Source of the DNA: Pedobacter gandavensis
Lineage (GTDB): Bacteria; Bacteroidota; Bacteroidia; Sphingobacteriales; Sphingobacteriaceae
Direction of reading: 5' to 3'
DNA length: 64,000 nt
NCBI RefSeq assembly: GCF_014172405.1
Contig: NZ_WNXC01000011.1
Coordinates: 62,001-126,000, forward strand
A program made the position numbers and the translations under genes. This document shows positions 17,493 through 25,240 of the stretch, one piece after another. The number at the start of each line of letters is the position of its first letter. The stretch's first letter is position 1. The notes beneath the pieces were generated by a model. It saw only the letters and a list, made by a program, of their open reading frames with translations. It made no database searches and was not told the DNA's origin.

Positions 17493-18188
17493 TCACTCCC
17501 ATCTGTCTATGAACTTGTTTTTCTCGGAGCTGTAATCGCCAGAAGAGTATCCCCTACATAGTACCAACATAAAAATGATCGTTATGATAATAGTTGAAGT
17601 TGCCATCAAATCAATCTTTTTATTTATTGCAAAACAATAATTCGCTCGTATAAACTGTCCGTATAAACCTCCCCAAACTAGTATGACAGCTATAGCCATA
17701 ACCTCATTTAATTTTGACACCGAATAAAATCTGTCTCCCGAATAAAAGATAGTTTTATAAATGGGCCCTGAAATGAAGTCTTCTAAAAAATCAATATGTG
17801 CCTCCCAGTTCCTTTGCCAACTTTTACTGCCGAGAATTACTAAATACCAAGCAACAGAAAATAACATTCCTAATGAAATGAGGTAAAGATCAAGATGAAT
17901 GTCTAAAGCTCTATTAGAATGTTCATTTGTCAATAAAGTAATATACCCACCGAATATTAAAACAATAAATCCCCAAAAATATGCAGCTCGTGTCCAAAAT
18001 TTATCTATCTCAAAATTTCGATTCTCCCAAGCCTTAGTGTAAGCTTTTTCAAGTATTTTCTTGTTTTTAATTTTGTATTCATTAGTAATGGGATTCTTTT
18101 CAATCCCAAATTTTTGATAATATTCATGAGTTTTTAAAGGTGTATATTTAGTCTTTTTGAGAATGAGCCAGTTCAAATATTTTCGCAT
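17493..18188 (-). CDS. RipA-like multi-pass membrane protein
   Basis: A 231-residue inner-membrane protein with four likely transmembrane helices at about 68-88, 100-122, 163-182 and 193-212, plus a charged cytoplasmic N-terminus of about 65 residues. The stretch NRNFEIDKFWTRAAYFWGF before and into helix 1 matches what I remember of the RipA family of octameric membrane proteins (FEI..FW.RA.YFW). Family members are widespread and poorly understood; one is needed for intracellular growth in Francisella. It is about 100 bases downstream of the HEPN/DGQHR/HEPN module on the same strand and could be its membrane component, which would be new. I am fairly sure of topology and less sure of family. 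Confidence 0.6.
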   Translation of the reverse strand: MRKYLNWLILKKTKYTPLKTHEYYQKFGIEKNPITNEYKIKNKKILEKAYTKAWENRNFEIDKFWTRAAYFWGFIVLIFGGYITLLTNEHSNRALDIHLDLYLISLGMLFSVAWYLVILGSKSWQRNWEAHIDFLEDFISGPIYKTIFYSGDRFYSVSKLNEVMAIAVILVWGGLYGQFIRANYCFAINKKIDLMATSTIIITIIFMLVLCRGYSSGDYSSEKNKFIDRWE

Positions 18189-18288
18189 AGGATTTATTCT
18201 ATTTGTGTTGTTTTCATATTTTGCTAATGACGCAGACTAGATGACACGACTGATCATTAAGGATTAATTATGAATTTAAAAAATTGAT

Positions 18289-19200
18289 TTAGGATACTTT
18301 CTGCGACAATATTTCTATGTATATAACTGATATCCAATTAACTATATGCTCATTTACACATTCGTAAAACATGTCAATTTCTGCTAGGTCGACTGAACTA
18401 AAATTGTCGTTATAGTCTCCAGAAAGTAAGTGGAAATATCTATTTCTTAGATCAAAGATTAGACTTGTCAGACCTCTTCTTGATATTACGATTTCAGAGC
18501 TAGGAGTAGCACTTTTTAGATCTATATTTTTGCTTTTATCGCACAACTTTTTTATTGCTTGAAAATATTGAGAATCTAGCTGTGGGACTCCGCTGTTTAT
18601 TCTAATTGATAGGTGGATATCTAAAAGCGCTATGTTATGTTTAAATAAATGCTCATTAACAAAATTCTTAAAGAAACTTAATTCTCCTTCTACTTTTGTG
18701 AAAAAATCCTTAAGGCTATTGTAGGTTTTCTCATAACTAGTAGCTCTTGAGGTATAATATAATGGAAAACAATATGAAATAAGTTCAACAGATCTATATA
18801 AGTGTAAAAATGCGGTAGCATGAGCACCCTTCTTTTTTTGATAAAAGTAATTTGTTAATTCTAACAGTAAATTCTTAAAATAAACTTTGTTACCGTATTT
18901 TATTGCAGAAGAATAGTAATCTTCTAGATCCTTTAGTGAAATCGAAGAATTCTTTAAAGTTTCATTTATTAGTTTGGCAGATGTTTTAGTGTTATGACTA
19001 TAATCAAAATTTAAATAATTAACTCGTTGTTCAAATGTAACTTTTGTTACCAAATTTTGGACTTTTACGGTACCAGAGAGTAATCTTAATAATAAAACTT
19101 CTTCAGATGATTTTGCATTAATTCTTAGAAAAGTTGAAAGTGCATCGATAGATCTTTTAGAGAGACCTTCGGAATATTTGAATTGTTCAAATTTTGCCAC
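18289..19200 (-). CDS. HEPN-like protein with RNxxxH motif (module gene 3)
   Basis: A 303-residue, mostly helical protein starting at GTG 19200. Near the C-terminus, FDLRNRYFHLLSGD carries the HEPN ribonuclease motif R-N-x3-H (Arg252, His257). An earlier helix, FLHLYRSVELISYCFPLYY (about 131-149), looks like the first HEPN helix with its polar Glu139. HEPN proteins are usually RNA nucleases acting in toxin-antitoxin, abortive-infection or CRISPR systems. The start is only 3 bases after the stop of the DGQHR-like gene, so the two are translationally coupled. A second RNxxxH protein is upstream. The first 120 residues match nothing I know. Activity is inferred from the motif alone. Confidence 0.6.
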   Translation of the reverse strand: MAKFEQFKYSEGLSKRSIDALSTFLRINAKSSEEVLLLRLLSGTVKVQNLVTKVTFEQRVNYLNFDYSHNTKTSAKLINETLKNSSISLKDLEDYYSSAIKYGNKVYFKNLLLELTNYFYQKKKGAHATAFLHLYRSVELISYCFPLYYTSRATSYEKTYNSLKDFFTKVEGELSFFKNFVNEHLFKHNIALLDIHLSIRINSGVPQLDSQYFQAIKKLCDKSKNIDLKSATPSSEIVISRRGLTSLIFDLRNRYFHLLSGDYNDNFSSVDLAEIDMFYECVNEHIVNWISVIYIEILSQKVS

Positions 19201-19203
19201 TAC

Positions 19204-20235
19204 TTAATCTACTTGAGATAAAACATCTACTAATTCTAATCTCTGATAGTTTCTTAAAGTACCCCAATTTTTAACATAATAATTTATCAAGGTTCTTCTC
19301 ATTCTTCCGACTTTGATCTTTGAATAATTGAAAGACTTAAAAGCTTCTTCAAATAATTCTATTGCGGCTTTAAAGGATTCAGAGTCCTCGTTGTTTAACA
19401 GCGGATAATTTATTTTTATTCCGACACAAAATCCAATCAAATTATTAACATTCTTAAACCATTTAAAATTAGATGGATCTTCCGAAAACCGATTGATTAG
19501 GTTAATTATATCAACAAATTCAATTTCGTCATCAGTGACGTTCGAATCTAAAATTTTATCGGCAATTAGTTCGTCCAGCTTTTCTTCAATAATTTTTTGG
19601 TTTTCAATGTTTGTTGAATTAGCCAAAAATGCTAGGTAGCCTTTAACAAAGTCAGCCTTATTAAAGGCTATTTTAACTCTTTTTTGTTTGTATTTTTTTT
19701 CATTAAGTACTGGTATATCCGAACTTTCTATCTCGAATTCAAACATATTGGTTGTTAGAATTTCAATCTGGTGTCTCGCAGACATGGGTTTTTGGCCATT
19801 GTTTAATGTTATCATTCTATATAATAAGTTGTCCATAGATGAACAGATTACTATATTTAAGAATAAAATTGCATCGATATTGAGTTCTGGAGAATTGTTA
19901 AAAGTTCTACTTAAAGTATTTAACCTTTGAATCCCATCCAGTATAAAACCTTCATCTATATTCTTTAGAAGAAAAACTCTCATTTCCTCTAAATCTTGAA
20001 TTTCAATTCCCTTAGGATCGATGAAAGCAAGGGTTAGAGCGGGCATGATGCAACCTTTAACGAGGTCTTTTTCGAGTCTGTTGTAGAATTTACTATCCTG
20101 TATATTTCTTTGGATTTCTAGCCTGGAAATTAGGGGAACCAATTGTTCAATAGCAAATTTGTAATTTGTAGATGCTGTTATGTATCTACTTTTTATCACA
20201 TTGTCAAAATCGATTGAATATATGTTTAAACTCAT
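19204..20235 (-). CDS. DGQHR/DndB-like protein (module gene 2)
   Basis: A 343-residue protein from ATG 20235; a TTG at 20280 would add 15 residues. The motif GFILDGIQRLNTL (positions 96-108 from this start) is a variant of the DGQHR/DGQQR signature of DndB-like and DUF262-like proteins. Around it, RNIQDSKFYNRLEKDLVKG and IMPALTLAF precede, and NLLYRMITLNNGQKPMSARH follows, as in ParB/DGQHR folds. DndB regulates DNA phosphorothioation operons, and DUF262-type domains can act as nucleotide-driven switches in nucleases. Here no sulfur-modification gene is nearby; it is instead sandwiched between two HEPN-like proteins. It may be the sensor or antitoxin-like part. The variant Ile for Gln in the motif is noteworthy. 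Confidence 0.6.
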   Translation of the reverse strand: MSLNIYSIDFDNVIKSRYITASTNYKFAIEQLVPLISRLEIQRNIQDSKFYNRLEKDLVKGCIMPALTLAFIDPKGIEIQDLEEMRVFLLKNIDEGFILDGIQRLNTLSRTFNNSPELNIDAILFLNIVICSSMDNLLYRMITLNNGQKPMSARHQIEILTTNMFEFEIESSDIPVLNEKKYKQKRVKIAFNKADFVKGYLAFLANSTNIENQKIIEEKLDELIADKILDSNVTDDEIEFVDIINLINRFSEDPSNFKWFKNVNNLIGFCVGIKINYPLLNNEDSESFKAAIELFEEAFKSFNYSKIKVGRMRRTLINYYVKNWGTLRNYQRLELVDVLSQVD

Positions 20236-20453
20236 AATATATTGTATAGGTAATAAATATAGACCTTTCTTTTGTTTCAAGACTTAAACTTCCATATTTT
20301 GTACTTAAAATATGTTTATTTGTCAAGTTTTTTAGCCTAGATTGTAAGATTTCTCTAAATCAGGCTATTTAAAAGTGAAATCTATCTGTCTTTTTCACGG
20401 GGACATCACAGAGGTAATCCGAAGGGTAGTTGGTTTTCTAGATTAGAATTAAT

Positions 20454-21464
20454 TTATGATACTAATATATCTTTTAATTTATCTAGATTCTCAATATTAA
20501 TTTCCAAATCTTGGATTTTAATATCACCATTAATGTAAAGCCCTAATGACAGAAATAAGTGACCTAAGTAGTAAATGTAATTTGAAGCCTTTAACGAATC
20601 CAAGTTTTTATATTCACTATTTAGTCTTTGAACAACATTTCCATGTATACTACTATTTCTAATGGAATAAAGTACAGTCCTAAATGCGAAATTAATTAAT
20701 TCTTCGTCATTAATATTCAATGTAAATGACTGATTATTCGCTGAATTTGAAACAATTACAGTCTTATTGATAAGTAGTTCCTGGAGTTTTTCAGACAAGC
20801 TATGCGGAATACTTTTAGACTTAGCAGAGTCGGAAATTCCCAGGTCTACTCTTCCATTAATAATAGTAGGATTACATACTGCTACATAAGCATTACCATA
20901 GGTATCAATTATAGATTGATGAATCTGCGGATATTGCCTTTGAAATCCCTTATAGCTGTTACTGATAAGGAAGGCTGGAATTCCACTTTTTTGACTAGCA
21001 TAACCTTTCAGAATATGATTAGTGATGAATTTAAGTGTTTTGTTAGGGATTAATTTTATATACTCATGAACAAGAGTTATTATCGTGAAATTTGACCCAA
21101 TTAATTCATCTTTCATGCTAAAAATGTTATCAACTAGGTTTAAAATTGCAAGATTCTCTTCTAAACGTTTATGGTTATTAGTCGCTATTTTTTTTCTTAT
21201 AAAAGCAGAATTGTAAGTATTATTTATTGCTGACCACAGATGAGTAAATGCCATATCTGGTCTTTCAGGGAGACAATAATATGAGTCGATTAAACTTGAT
21301 AAAACAATAGTTGGAATAGAATTATGGGAAATCCATAAACTGTCCTCCCAGTTACTACTATAAATTGGCTTGATAGAGTGGTCGATTCTTCTTATGTCGG
21401 AATAAAGCGATTTTATGTGTTCTTCTCTTGTATAATTCTTTAATAGGTCAATTGATGCTTGCAT
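20454..21464 (-). CDS. HEPN-like protein with RNxxxH motif (module gene 1)
   Basis: A 336-residue helical protein. VLYSIRNSSIHGNVVQRLNSE contains the HEPN motif R-N-x3-H (Arg269, His274), followed by a helix ending YYLGHLFLSLGLY. AFTHLWSAINNTYNSAF (about 72-88) resembles the first helix of HEPN proteins of the Apea/abortive type. The region between (about 100-250) is long and may be an inserted sensor domain. There is no signal peptide. It is the first gene of the module on the minus strand, 218 bases before the DGQHR-like start, with an AT-rich gap that could hold a second promoter. Two distinct HEPN proteins flanking one regulator suggest a heteromeric RNA-targeting system; that is inference. 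Confidence 0.6.
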   Translation of the reverse strand: MQASIDLLKNYTREEHIKSLYSDIRRIDHSIKPIYSSNWEDSLWISHNSIPTIVLSSLIDSYYCLPERPDMAFTHLWSAINNTYNSAFIRKKIATNNHKRLEENLAILNLVDNIFSMKDELIGSNFTIITLVHEYIKLIPNKTLKFITNHILKGYASQKSGIPAFLISNSYKGFQRQYPQIHQSIIDTYGNAYVAVCNPTIINGRVDLGISDSAKSKSIPHSLSEKLQELLINKTVIVSNSANNQSFTLNINDEELINFAFRTVLYSIRNSSIHGNVVQRLNSEYKNLDSLKASNYIYYLGHLFLSLGLYINGDIKIQDLEINIENLDKLKDILVS

Positions 21465-22031
21465 GTACGATTGTTAATTTCCACGAATATAACTTTTTTG
21501 TGTAAAAGCCCATTCCTTAATGCTCACCTGCTGCGCGAACTGAGAAATTGTGTCAAAGGAGAAGTACGCAGTACGTCTTTGACTATGTCTTGACACGAGC
21601 AACTGATGGGATATTTGTATCAAATATCGTGACAGTTGTAAAGCAAATTTCGATTGCGTAAGGTGAGCTGCACTAGGAATGCGATTAGCTTTATCTAGGA
21701 TGCAGCGAAGCAAATCCTAGATAAAGATAGAGAGAGTATTCACGGAGAAACCGATGCTCAATATAAAAACCATGACAAAGCGAAGCTATGGCGTGTGTTT
21801 TTTGAGAGCAGAGCTTTTCGGAGTACCTTATTTCCTAGCACTAGCTTTGATAACACCACAGGCTTTCTGATAGAACGAATTGTCTGCAAGGTCTTTTGTA
21901 GATGCGCGCTGAACCTATAATCCCCCCAGAAACAAAGACCAATCCTTACCTTACCCTCTTGTAAGCCGCTAAGAGAGTGAGGTAAGGAATTGGGATGAAT
22001 GAATAATTCTTAAACAAATAAGACCTTCTTT
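21465..22031. other. 567-base gap upstream of the HEPN module
   Basis: No convincing gene. A minus-strand open frame at 21474-21713 runs through strong hairpins and looks accidental. The content is the hairpin cluster described separately. It should hold the promoter of the HEPN module (start 21464), but I see no clear -7 box. Confidence 0.5.
21541..21992. repeat. hairpin-rich non-coding region
   Basis: Within 450 bases I see at least five stem-loops. GTCAAAG/CTTTGAC (21552-21583) competes with TGTGTCAA/TTGACAC. CAACTG...GATATTTG-TAT-CAAATATC...CAGTTG spans 21600-21638. A perfect 13-bp stem is at 21689-21701 with 21714-21726. A long imperfect stem is at 21756-21809. CAATCCTTACCT pairs with AGGTAAGGAATTG at 21940-21992. 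The third and fourth share the loop word AGCGAAGC (21704-21711 and 21779-21786), whose GCGAAGC core is known as a very stable DNA mini-hairpin. It could be a structured RNA, an origin or transfer origin, or a cluster of palindromic repeats. Confidence 0.55.
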
Positions 22032-22211
22032 TTAATCTTCAAAAGGGTCTACATCAATATGCAACAAAACCAGAATTACCCGAATCACCCAAAAGGCTAC
22101 GAATGCGGCAAGTAGGAAATAGAACAGATGCAGGAAAGTTTCATTTGGCATCAATTGCCAAGCAATAATCAATGAGACTACAGCAATAATAATGTTAGCT
22201 ACCCATTTCAT
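22032..22211 (-). CDS. 59-residue two-helix membrane protein
   Basis: The reading frame starts at ATG 22211, one base after the stop of the gene above it, and ends with TAA at 22032. The protein begins MKWVANIIIAVVSLIIAWQL and has two hydrophobic segments (about 4-21 and 26-52), then an acidic tail HIDVDPFED. It is probably a small inner-membrane protein. The tight spacing to the secreted-protein gene at 22213 supports it as a real, co-translated gene. No family recognised. Confidence 0.65.
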   Translation of the reverse strand: MKWVANIIIAVVSLIIAWQLMPNETFLHLFYFLLAAFVAFWVIRVILVLLHIDVDPFED

Positions 22212-22212
22212 A

Positions 22213-22587
22213 TTAGAATCGTTTAGCGGTGAAGGTATTCTTTAAAGATTCACCACCACTAATTGTTGAATATGAGAATTTGAGTGAACTAATAACTCCG
22301 AAGGTCTTATAAAACACTACAGAATAAGTTTCTGGACGAGAGCCAGTAAATGAATACGAGTAATTGTTATCTGAAACCTTCTTTAAGGCTATAGGATTAT
22401 TCTTTTCTTTGGGAGTGATGGTTACTGTATTATCGTTGAATACCACTTTAAGATCCTTATTAAGCGCGCTTTTGTTTAGATCTTGGTAGCGGCGTTCTTG
22501 ATTGGTCTCTATCTTGGTAATTTTAAAAGTCTGTGAAAATCCTTGAATACTAGCAAAGACGAACAGTGTTAGGAGGAAGCTCTTCAT
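22213..22587 (-). CDS. small secreted protein
   Basis: A 124-residue protein with a signal peptide at about 1-19 (LLTLFVFASIQGFSQ). The mature part is beta-rich (FKITKIETNQERRYQDL, KVVFNDNTVTITPKEKNN, NYSYSFTGSRPETYSVVFY), like lipocalin-type or DUF-type periplasmic proteins of Bacteroidota. No family can be named. It is 3 bases after the stop of the 170-residue secreted protein gene and 1 base before a small membrane gene, so the three form an operon. Role unknown. Confidence 0.7.
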   Translation of the reverse strand: MKSFLLTLFVFASIQGFSQTFKITKIETNQERRYQDLNKSALNKDLKVVFNDNTVTITPKEKNNPIALKKVSDNNYSYSFTGSRPETYSVVFYKTFGVISSLKFSYSTISGGESLKNTFTAKRF

Positions 22588-22590
22588 GTT

Positions 22591-23103
22591 TTATAATTTA
22601 ATGTGCATTAATATCTCATAGTGTTCTACTGGTAATCCATCTTCATAAAACTTCTTAAGATTAGCTGGATAAGTTGTGATAATGGTAGTCAATGACTCAG
22701 ATTCATATACCACTGAATTTGCACCACCTTCTGTAAGACGGTTGACCACCTTAGCTGTTTTATTTAACCAAGTTTTATATTCATTGAATTGGCTACTGTA
22801 AGGAAATGCGAACTTTAGCCTTATAGGGTACTTTGGGTCTGTATCCTTATAGATTCTTAGATATCCCACGGTACTAGATTCGTATTGATATTTCCATGTC
22901 AAAGCTAATTTGGATCCATTCTTGGCTGCTTTCAGATCAGACCAATTACTAGATAACTTTTTAAGCTTACTGTCCATTTCTTCAATTCGATCGTAGGAAG
23001 CATCGGCATATAGCCCGATTAAGTCAGTGTAAGGTATTCTTTGAGCAAAGGAAACCTTACAGATAAGCAATAGAACTACTAGAGCGGTAATTTTAGATTT
23101 CAT
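22591..23103 (-). CDS. secreted protein, first gene of small envelope operon
   Basis: A 170-residue protein with a clear signal peptide (about 1-20, LLLICKVSFAQ). The mature part has DLIGLYADASYDRIEEMDSKL and a region with charged helices, then strand-like segments. I recognise no domain. It starts the operon with the 124-residue secreted and 59-residue membrane proteins. Its start is about 80 bases from the divergently transcribed XRE regulator at 23182, which makes that regulator a candidate controller. Function unknown. Confidence 0.7.
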   Translation of the reverse strand: MKSKITALVVLLLICKVSFAQRIPYTDLIGLYADASYDRIEEMDSKLKKLSSNWSDLKAAKNGSKLALTWKYQYESSTVGYLRIYKDTDPKYPIRLKFAFPYSSQFNEYKTWLNKTAKVVNRLTEGGANSVVYESESLTTIITTYPANLKKFYEDGLPVEHYEILMHIKL

Positions 23104-23181
23104 CTTTGATATTTATTAGCTTATAAAATTAAGTAAATTCTTAGTATTACTAAGTAGAGACTGCGATTTAAATCTATTGTT

Positions 23182-23457
23182 TTGGCTGTGGTCAAAACTG
23201 TCGCTAAATCGGAGATCGAAATGTTTGTAATCAATAAGGCGAGAGCCTTACGGGAGGCTGCAAATATGACCCAATCTGAATTAGCTTTCAGGTTAGGTGT
23301 ATCGAATGGTTTTATTGGTCAGGTAGAAAGTAATAGATCTCCAACTAAGTATAGTATGAACCATATAGACTTGATGGCGAAGCTGTTTAACTGTTCTCCT
23401 AAGGATTTCTTCCCTGAGAATCCTGTAAATAAAGGCTCTAGTGAGCCCTTATTCTAA
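23182..23457 (+). CDS. XRE-family helix-turn-helix regulator
   Basis: A 91-residue DNA-binding protein. The helix-turn-helix covers about 18-75 (ALREAANMTQSELAFRLGVSNGFIGQVES, read in parts, and YSMNHIDLMAKLFNCSPKDFFPE). The start is uncertain: TTG 23182, GTG 23188 or ATG 23221. The SEIEMFVINKAR stretch before the ATG resembles the N-terminus of relatives, so I prefer an upstream start. It is divergent from the secreted-protein operon and may regulate it or itself. Its last 4 bases overlap the end of the facing 177-residue gene. Confidence 0.85.
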   Translation: MAVVKTVAKSEIEMFVINKARALREAANMTQSELAFRLGVSNGFIGQVESNRSPTKYSMNHIDLMAKLFNCSPKDFFPENPVNKGSSEPLF

Positions 23458-23987
23458 GATGGCACTTTCTCTTCTGCCGTTACTATAATGTAATCCTTCG
23501 GATCTGATAGCAGTCTATTGAGGAAGAAGATCTGTATATCAGTGGCAGAATGATCTATCCTGACTGAGTTTTCAATGTTTATATCAGTTGCGGTGATATT
23601 GGTGTTATTAAATACGATGCGAAGCATTCTGTTGAAGATCTTATGACCAAACCTTGTTAAGGCTTCCTCGTCATAAGAAACGTAAATCATGTAGTAATTA
23701 AAACGATTACGAGTTAGGGTAATGTCCCAGAAATAGCTGATAAACTCGTTAATGAGGTTGGTTTCCTTACCGGAATTTGTGTGGTCAATTGTTACGTGCA
23801 TTCTATATCGTAAAGTATCAAATGCGGTTAGAAGCTCTTTACAGCCTTTAATAATGTTCTTGTAAGCCTGTTCTACGGCTTCATTTCTTAGTTCGAGGTT
23901 CTGTGCTAACAGAATTTCCTCAGTTGGTGCGATTACTGTCATTTCTTTGGTGGTTTTAAGTGGTTTAACTGCGTTTTTCTTGGTCAT
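23454..23987 (-). CDS. hypothetical protein, 177 residues
   Basis: A cytoplasmic-type protein with a basic N-terminus (MTKKNAVKPLKTTKE), a helical middle (EQAYKNIIKGCKELLTAFDTLRYRMHVTIDH) and aromatic-rich part (SYFWDITLTRNRFNYYMIYVSYDEE). No family recognised. Such short proteins near XRE regulators are common in Bacteroidota integrative elements. Its 3' end overlaps that of the XRE gene by 4 bases on the other strand. Upstream is a long empty stretch shared with the divergent HTH replication-type gene at 24555. Confidence 0.65.
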   Translation of the reverse strand: MTKKNAVKPLKTTKEMTVIAPTEEILLAQNLELRNEAVEQAYKNIIKGCKELLTAFDTLRYRMHVTIDHTNSGKETNLINEFISYFWDITLTRNRFNYYMIYVSYDEEALTRFGHKIFNRMLRIVFNNTNITATDINIENSVRIDHSATDIQIFFLNRLLSDPKDYIIVTAEEKVPS

Positions 23988-24554
23988 AGTGATTCGTAGC
24001 CTCTTATTTAGAGGGTGCTTTTAATGTTGGTTAACGGATTATTTATAGTGGTTTACTTGTGAGCTATTTAAAATTCAAGGCTGTTACAGTTGAATTAATC
24101 GTAAAATGATATTCCTAAATGAAATCTTGGTCTCTTGGCCTAAAGGATGAATGGTAGGGAAAGCGACTTTTATCGGGACAACGTACGGGGATGTTGTGTT
24201 TAGACGATCAGAGGAGAGCGCACATATATAATATATAAAAATAAAATTTTGATCTGTCGTTAAACAAATAATGCCAAGCTAATAAGCCTGGCATTATGAT
24301 TATAACTCCATTTTAAAATGAAGCAGTTTTTCCTGTGGTACACACTAACAATAAAGTATATAATCATTCCTGTTTCATCTGTTAAAAAAGGACGGAAACT
24401 TGGGTTATTGTTAGGCTGCACGGTAGGAAAAAAGGGTCAAATTTCGTATCTTTGTATAACATAAAAAGAGAAGTTCTCTCTACTAAGATCATTCAATAAT
24501 CCTTCCTGGATTCACTCAGATACGCCATGTTATAATGATTATGAAATAAAAATA
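23988..24554. other. 567-base divergent intergenic region
   Basis: No gene seen. It contains a hairpin AATGCCAAGC...GCCTGGCATT (24270-24295, one mismatch), a candidate -7 box (24447-24454) and a 13-base palindrome (24467-24479) in front of the HTH gene. Its place before a replication-type protein makes it a possible origin or control region. Confidence 0.45.
24447..24454 (+). promoter_or_regulatory. candidate -7 box before the HTH gene
   Basis: TATCTTTG matches TAnnTTTG exactly, about 100 bases before the ATG at 24555. No good -33 TTTG is at the usual distance. The 13-base palindrome AGAGAAGTTCTCT at 24467-24479 follows just downstream of the presumed transcript start, a place where a repressor could bind. 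Confidence 0.45.
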
Positions 24555-25172
24555 ATGTCCAATAAACCAAGAGCGTTCATTGTAAAACCGCTATTCACCA
24601 ATTTCCACAACACCAAATTAAAATATCTAGATGTCCTAACCTTTGTAGCAATAAGGTCATTCAATAATAAAAGTAACAATGATTGTTACCCATCTCAACA
24701 AACTATTGCTTCTTTATCCGGTCTAAGCGAACGTTTCGTCACAAAGTCCATTGCAAGACTTGAGGAAGAAAAGCATTTGTATGTTTATAGATCTGGGCGA
24801 TATACCGCACCTAATAAATCGGAATCAAATAGGTACACATTTCCACATTGTGATCAATTTGACCAAGTACCCTATGAATTATTTAAAACAAAAGATCTAA
24901 CCGTATATGAAAGAGCTATGTTGCTTTTAATTAAGCAATTCAATGTTTCACCTGTTGATGTTTATGGTACCATCAATGATTTCTCAGATATTTTAGGGCT
25001 TACATATAGTACGATTTCAACCCAGTACAAATCGTTATGCTTAAAAGGTTACCTTGATGGCTCTAGACTTAAAAAGAAGCGAACCCAGTTGTTAAAGATC
25101 GATTGGGCATTTCCCGAGTATTTAAAAATCAATAAGATTCAGAAGCCTATCATCCATCTAACCATCACCTAA
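24555..25172 (+). CDS. helix-turn-helix (HTH_36-type) replication/regulatory protein
   Basis: A 205-residue protein with two winged-helix units. The first (about 24-80) has YLDVLTFVAIRSF, CYPSQQTIASLSGLSERFVTKSIARLEEE, read in parts, the HTH_36 pattern found in phage and plasmid replication proteins (CYPSQQTIA..). The second (about 110-165) has LTVYERAMLLLIKQFNV and INDFSDILGLTYSTISTQYKSL, again an HTH. It is the only plus-strand gene besides the XRE regulator in the island, with its own long upstream region, and faces the helicase-like gene. I infer a role in replication or control of the excised element. Confidence 0.75.
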   Translation: MSNKPRAFIVKPLFTNFHNTKLKYLDVLTFVAIRSFNNKSNNDCYPSQQTIASLSGLSERFVTKSIARLEEEKHLYVYRSGRYTAPNKSESNRYTFPHCDQFDQVPYELFKTKDLTVYERAMLLLIKQFNVSPVDVYGTINDFSDILGLTYSTISTQYKSLCLKGYLDGSRLKKKRTQLLKIDWAFPEYLKINKIQKPIIHLTIT

Positions 25173-25174
25173 AT

Positions 25175-25234
25175 ATGGGGGGGGATTTATGTAAATCCCT
25201 TATTATTATTAAATAATAAAGGAAAATCTCCCCC
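25175..25234. terminator. imperfect inverted repeats between convergent genes
   Basis: GATTT-ATGT-AAATC and TTATTATT...AATAATAA hairpins lie back to back, flanked by G7 and C5 runs, in the 68 bases between the stops of the HTH and helicase-like genes. They probably end transcription in both directions. Confidence 0.4.
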
Positions 25235-25240
25235 TGCTAT

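Noticed and set aside
19204..20235. Part of a Dnd phosphorothioation system
   Set aside because: The DGQHR-like motif alone suggests DndB, but no dndA, C, D or E gene is near.
21474..21713. 79-residue minus-strand open frame
   Set aside because: It runs through several strong hairpins, has no recognisable features and starts in the spacer of the HEPN module.
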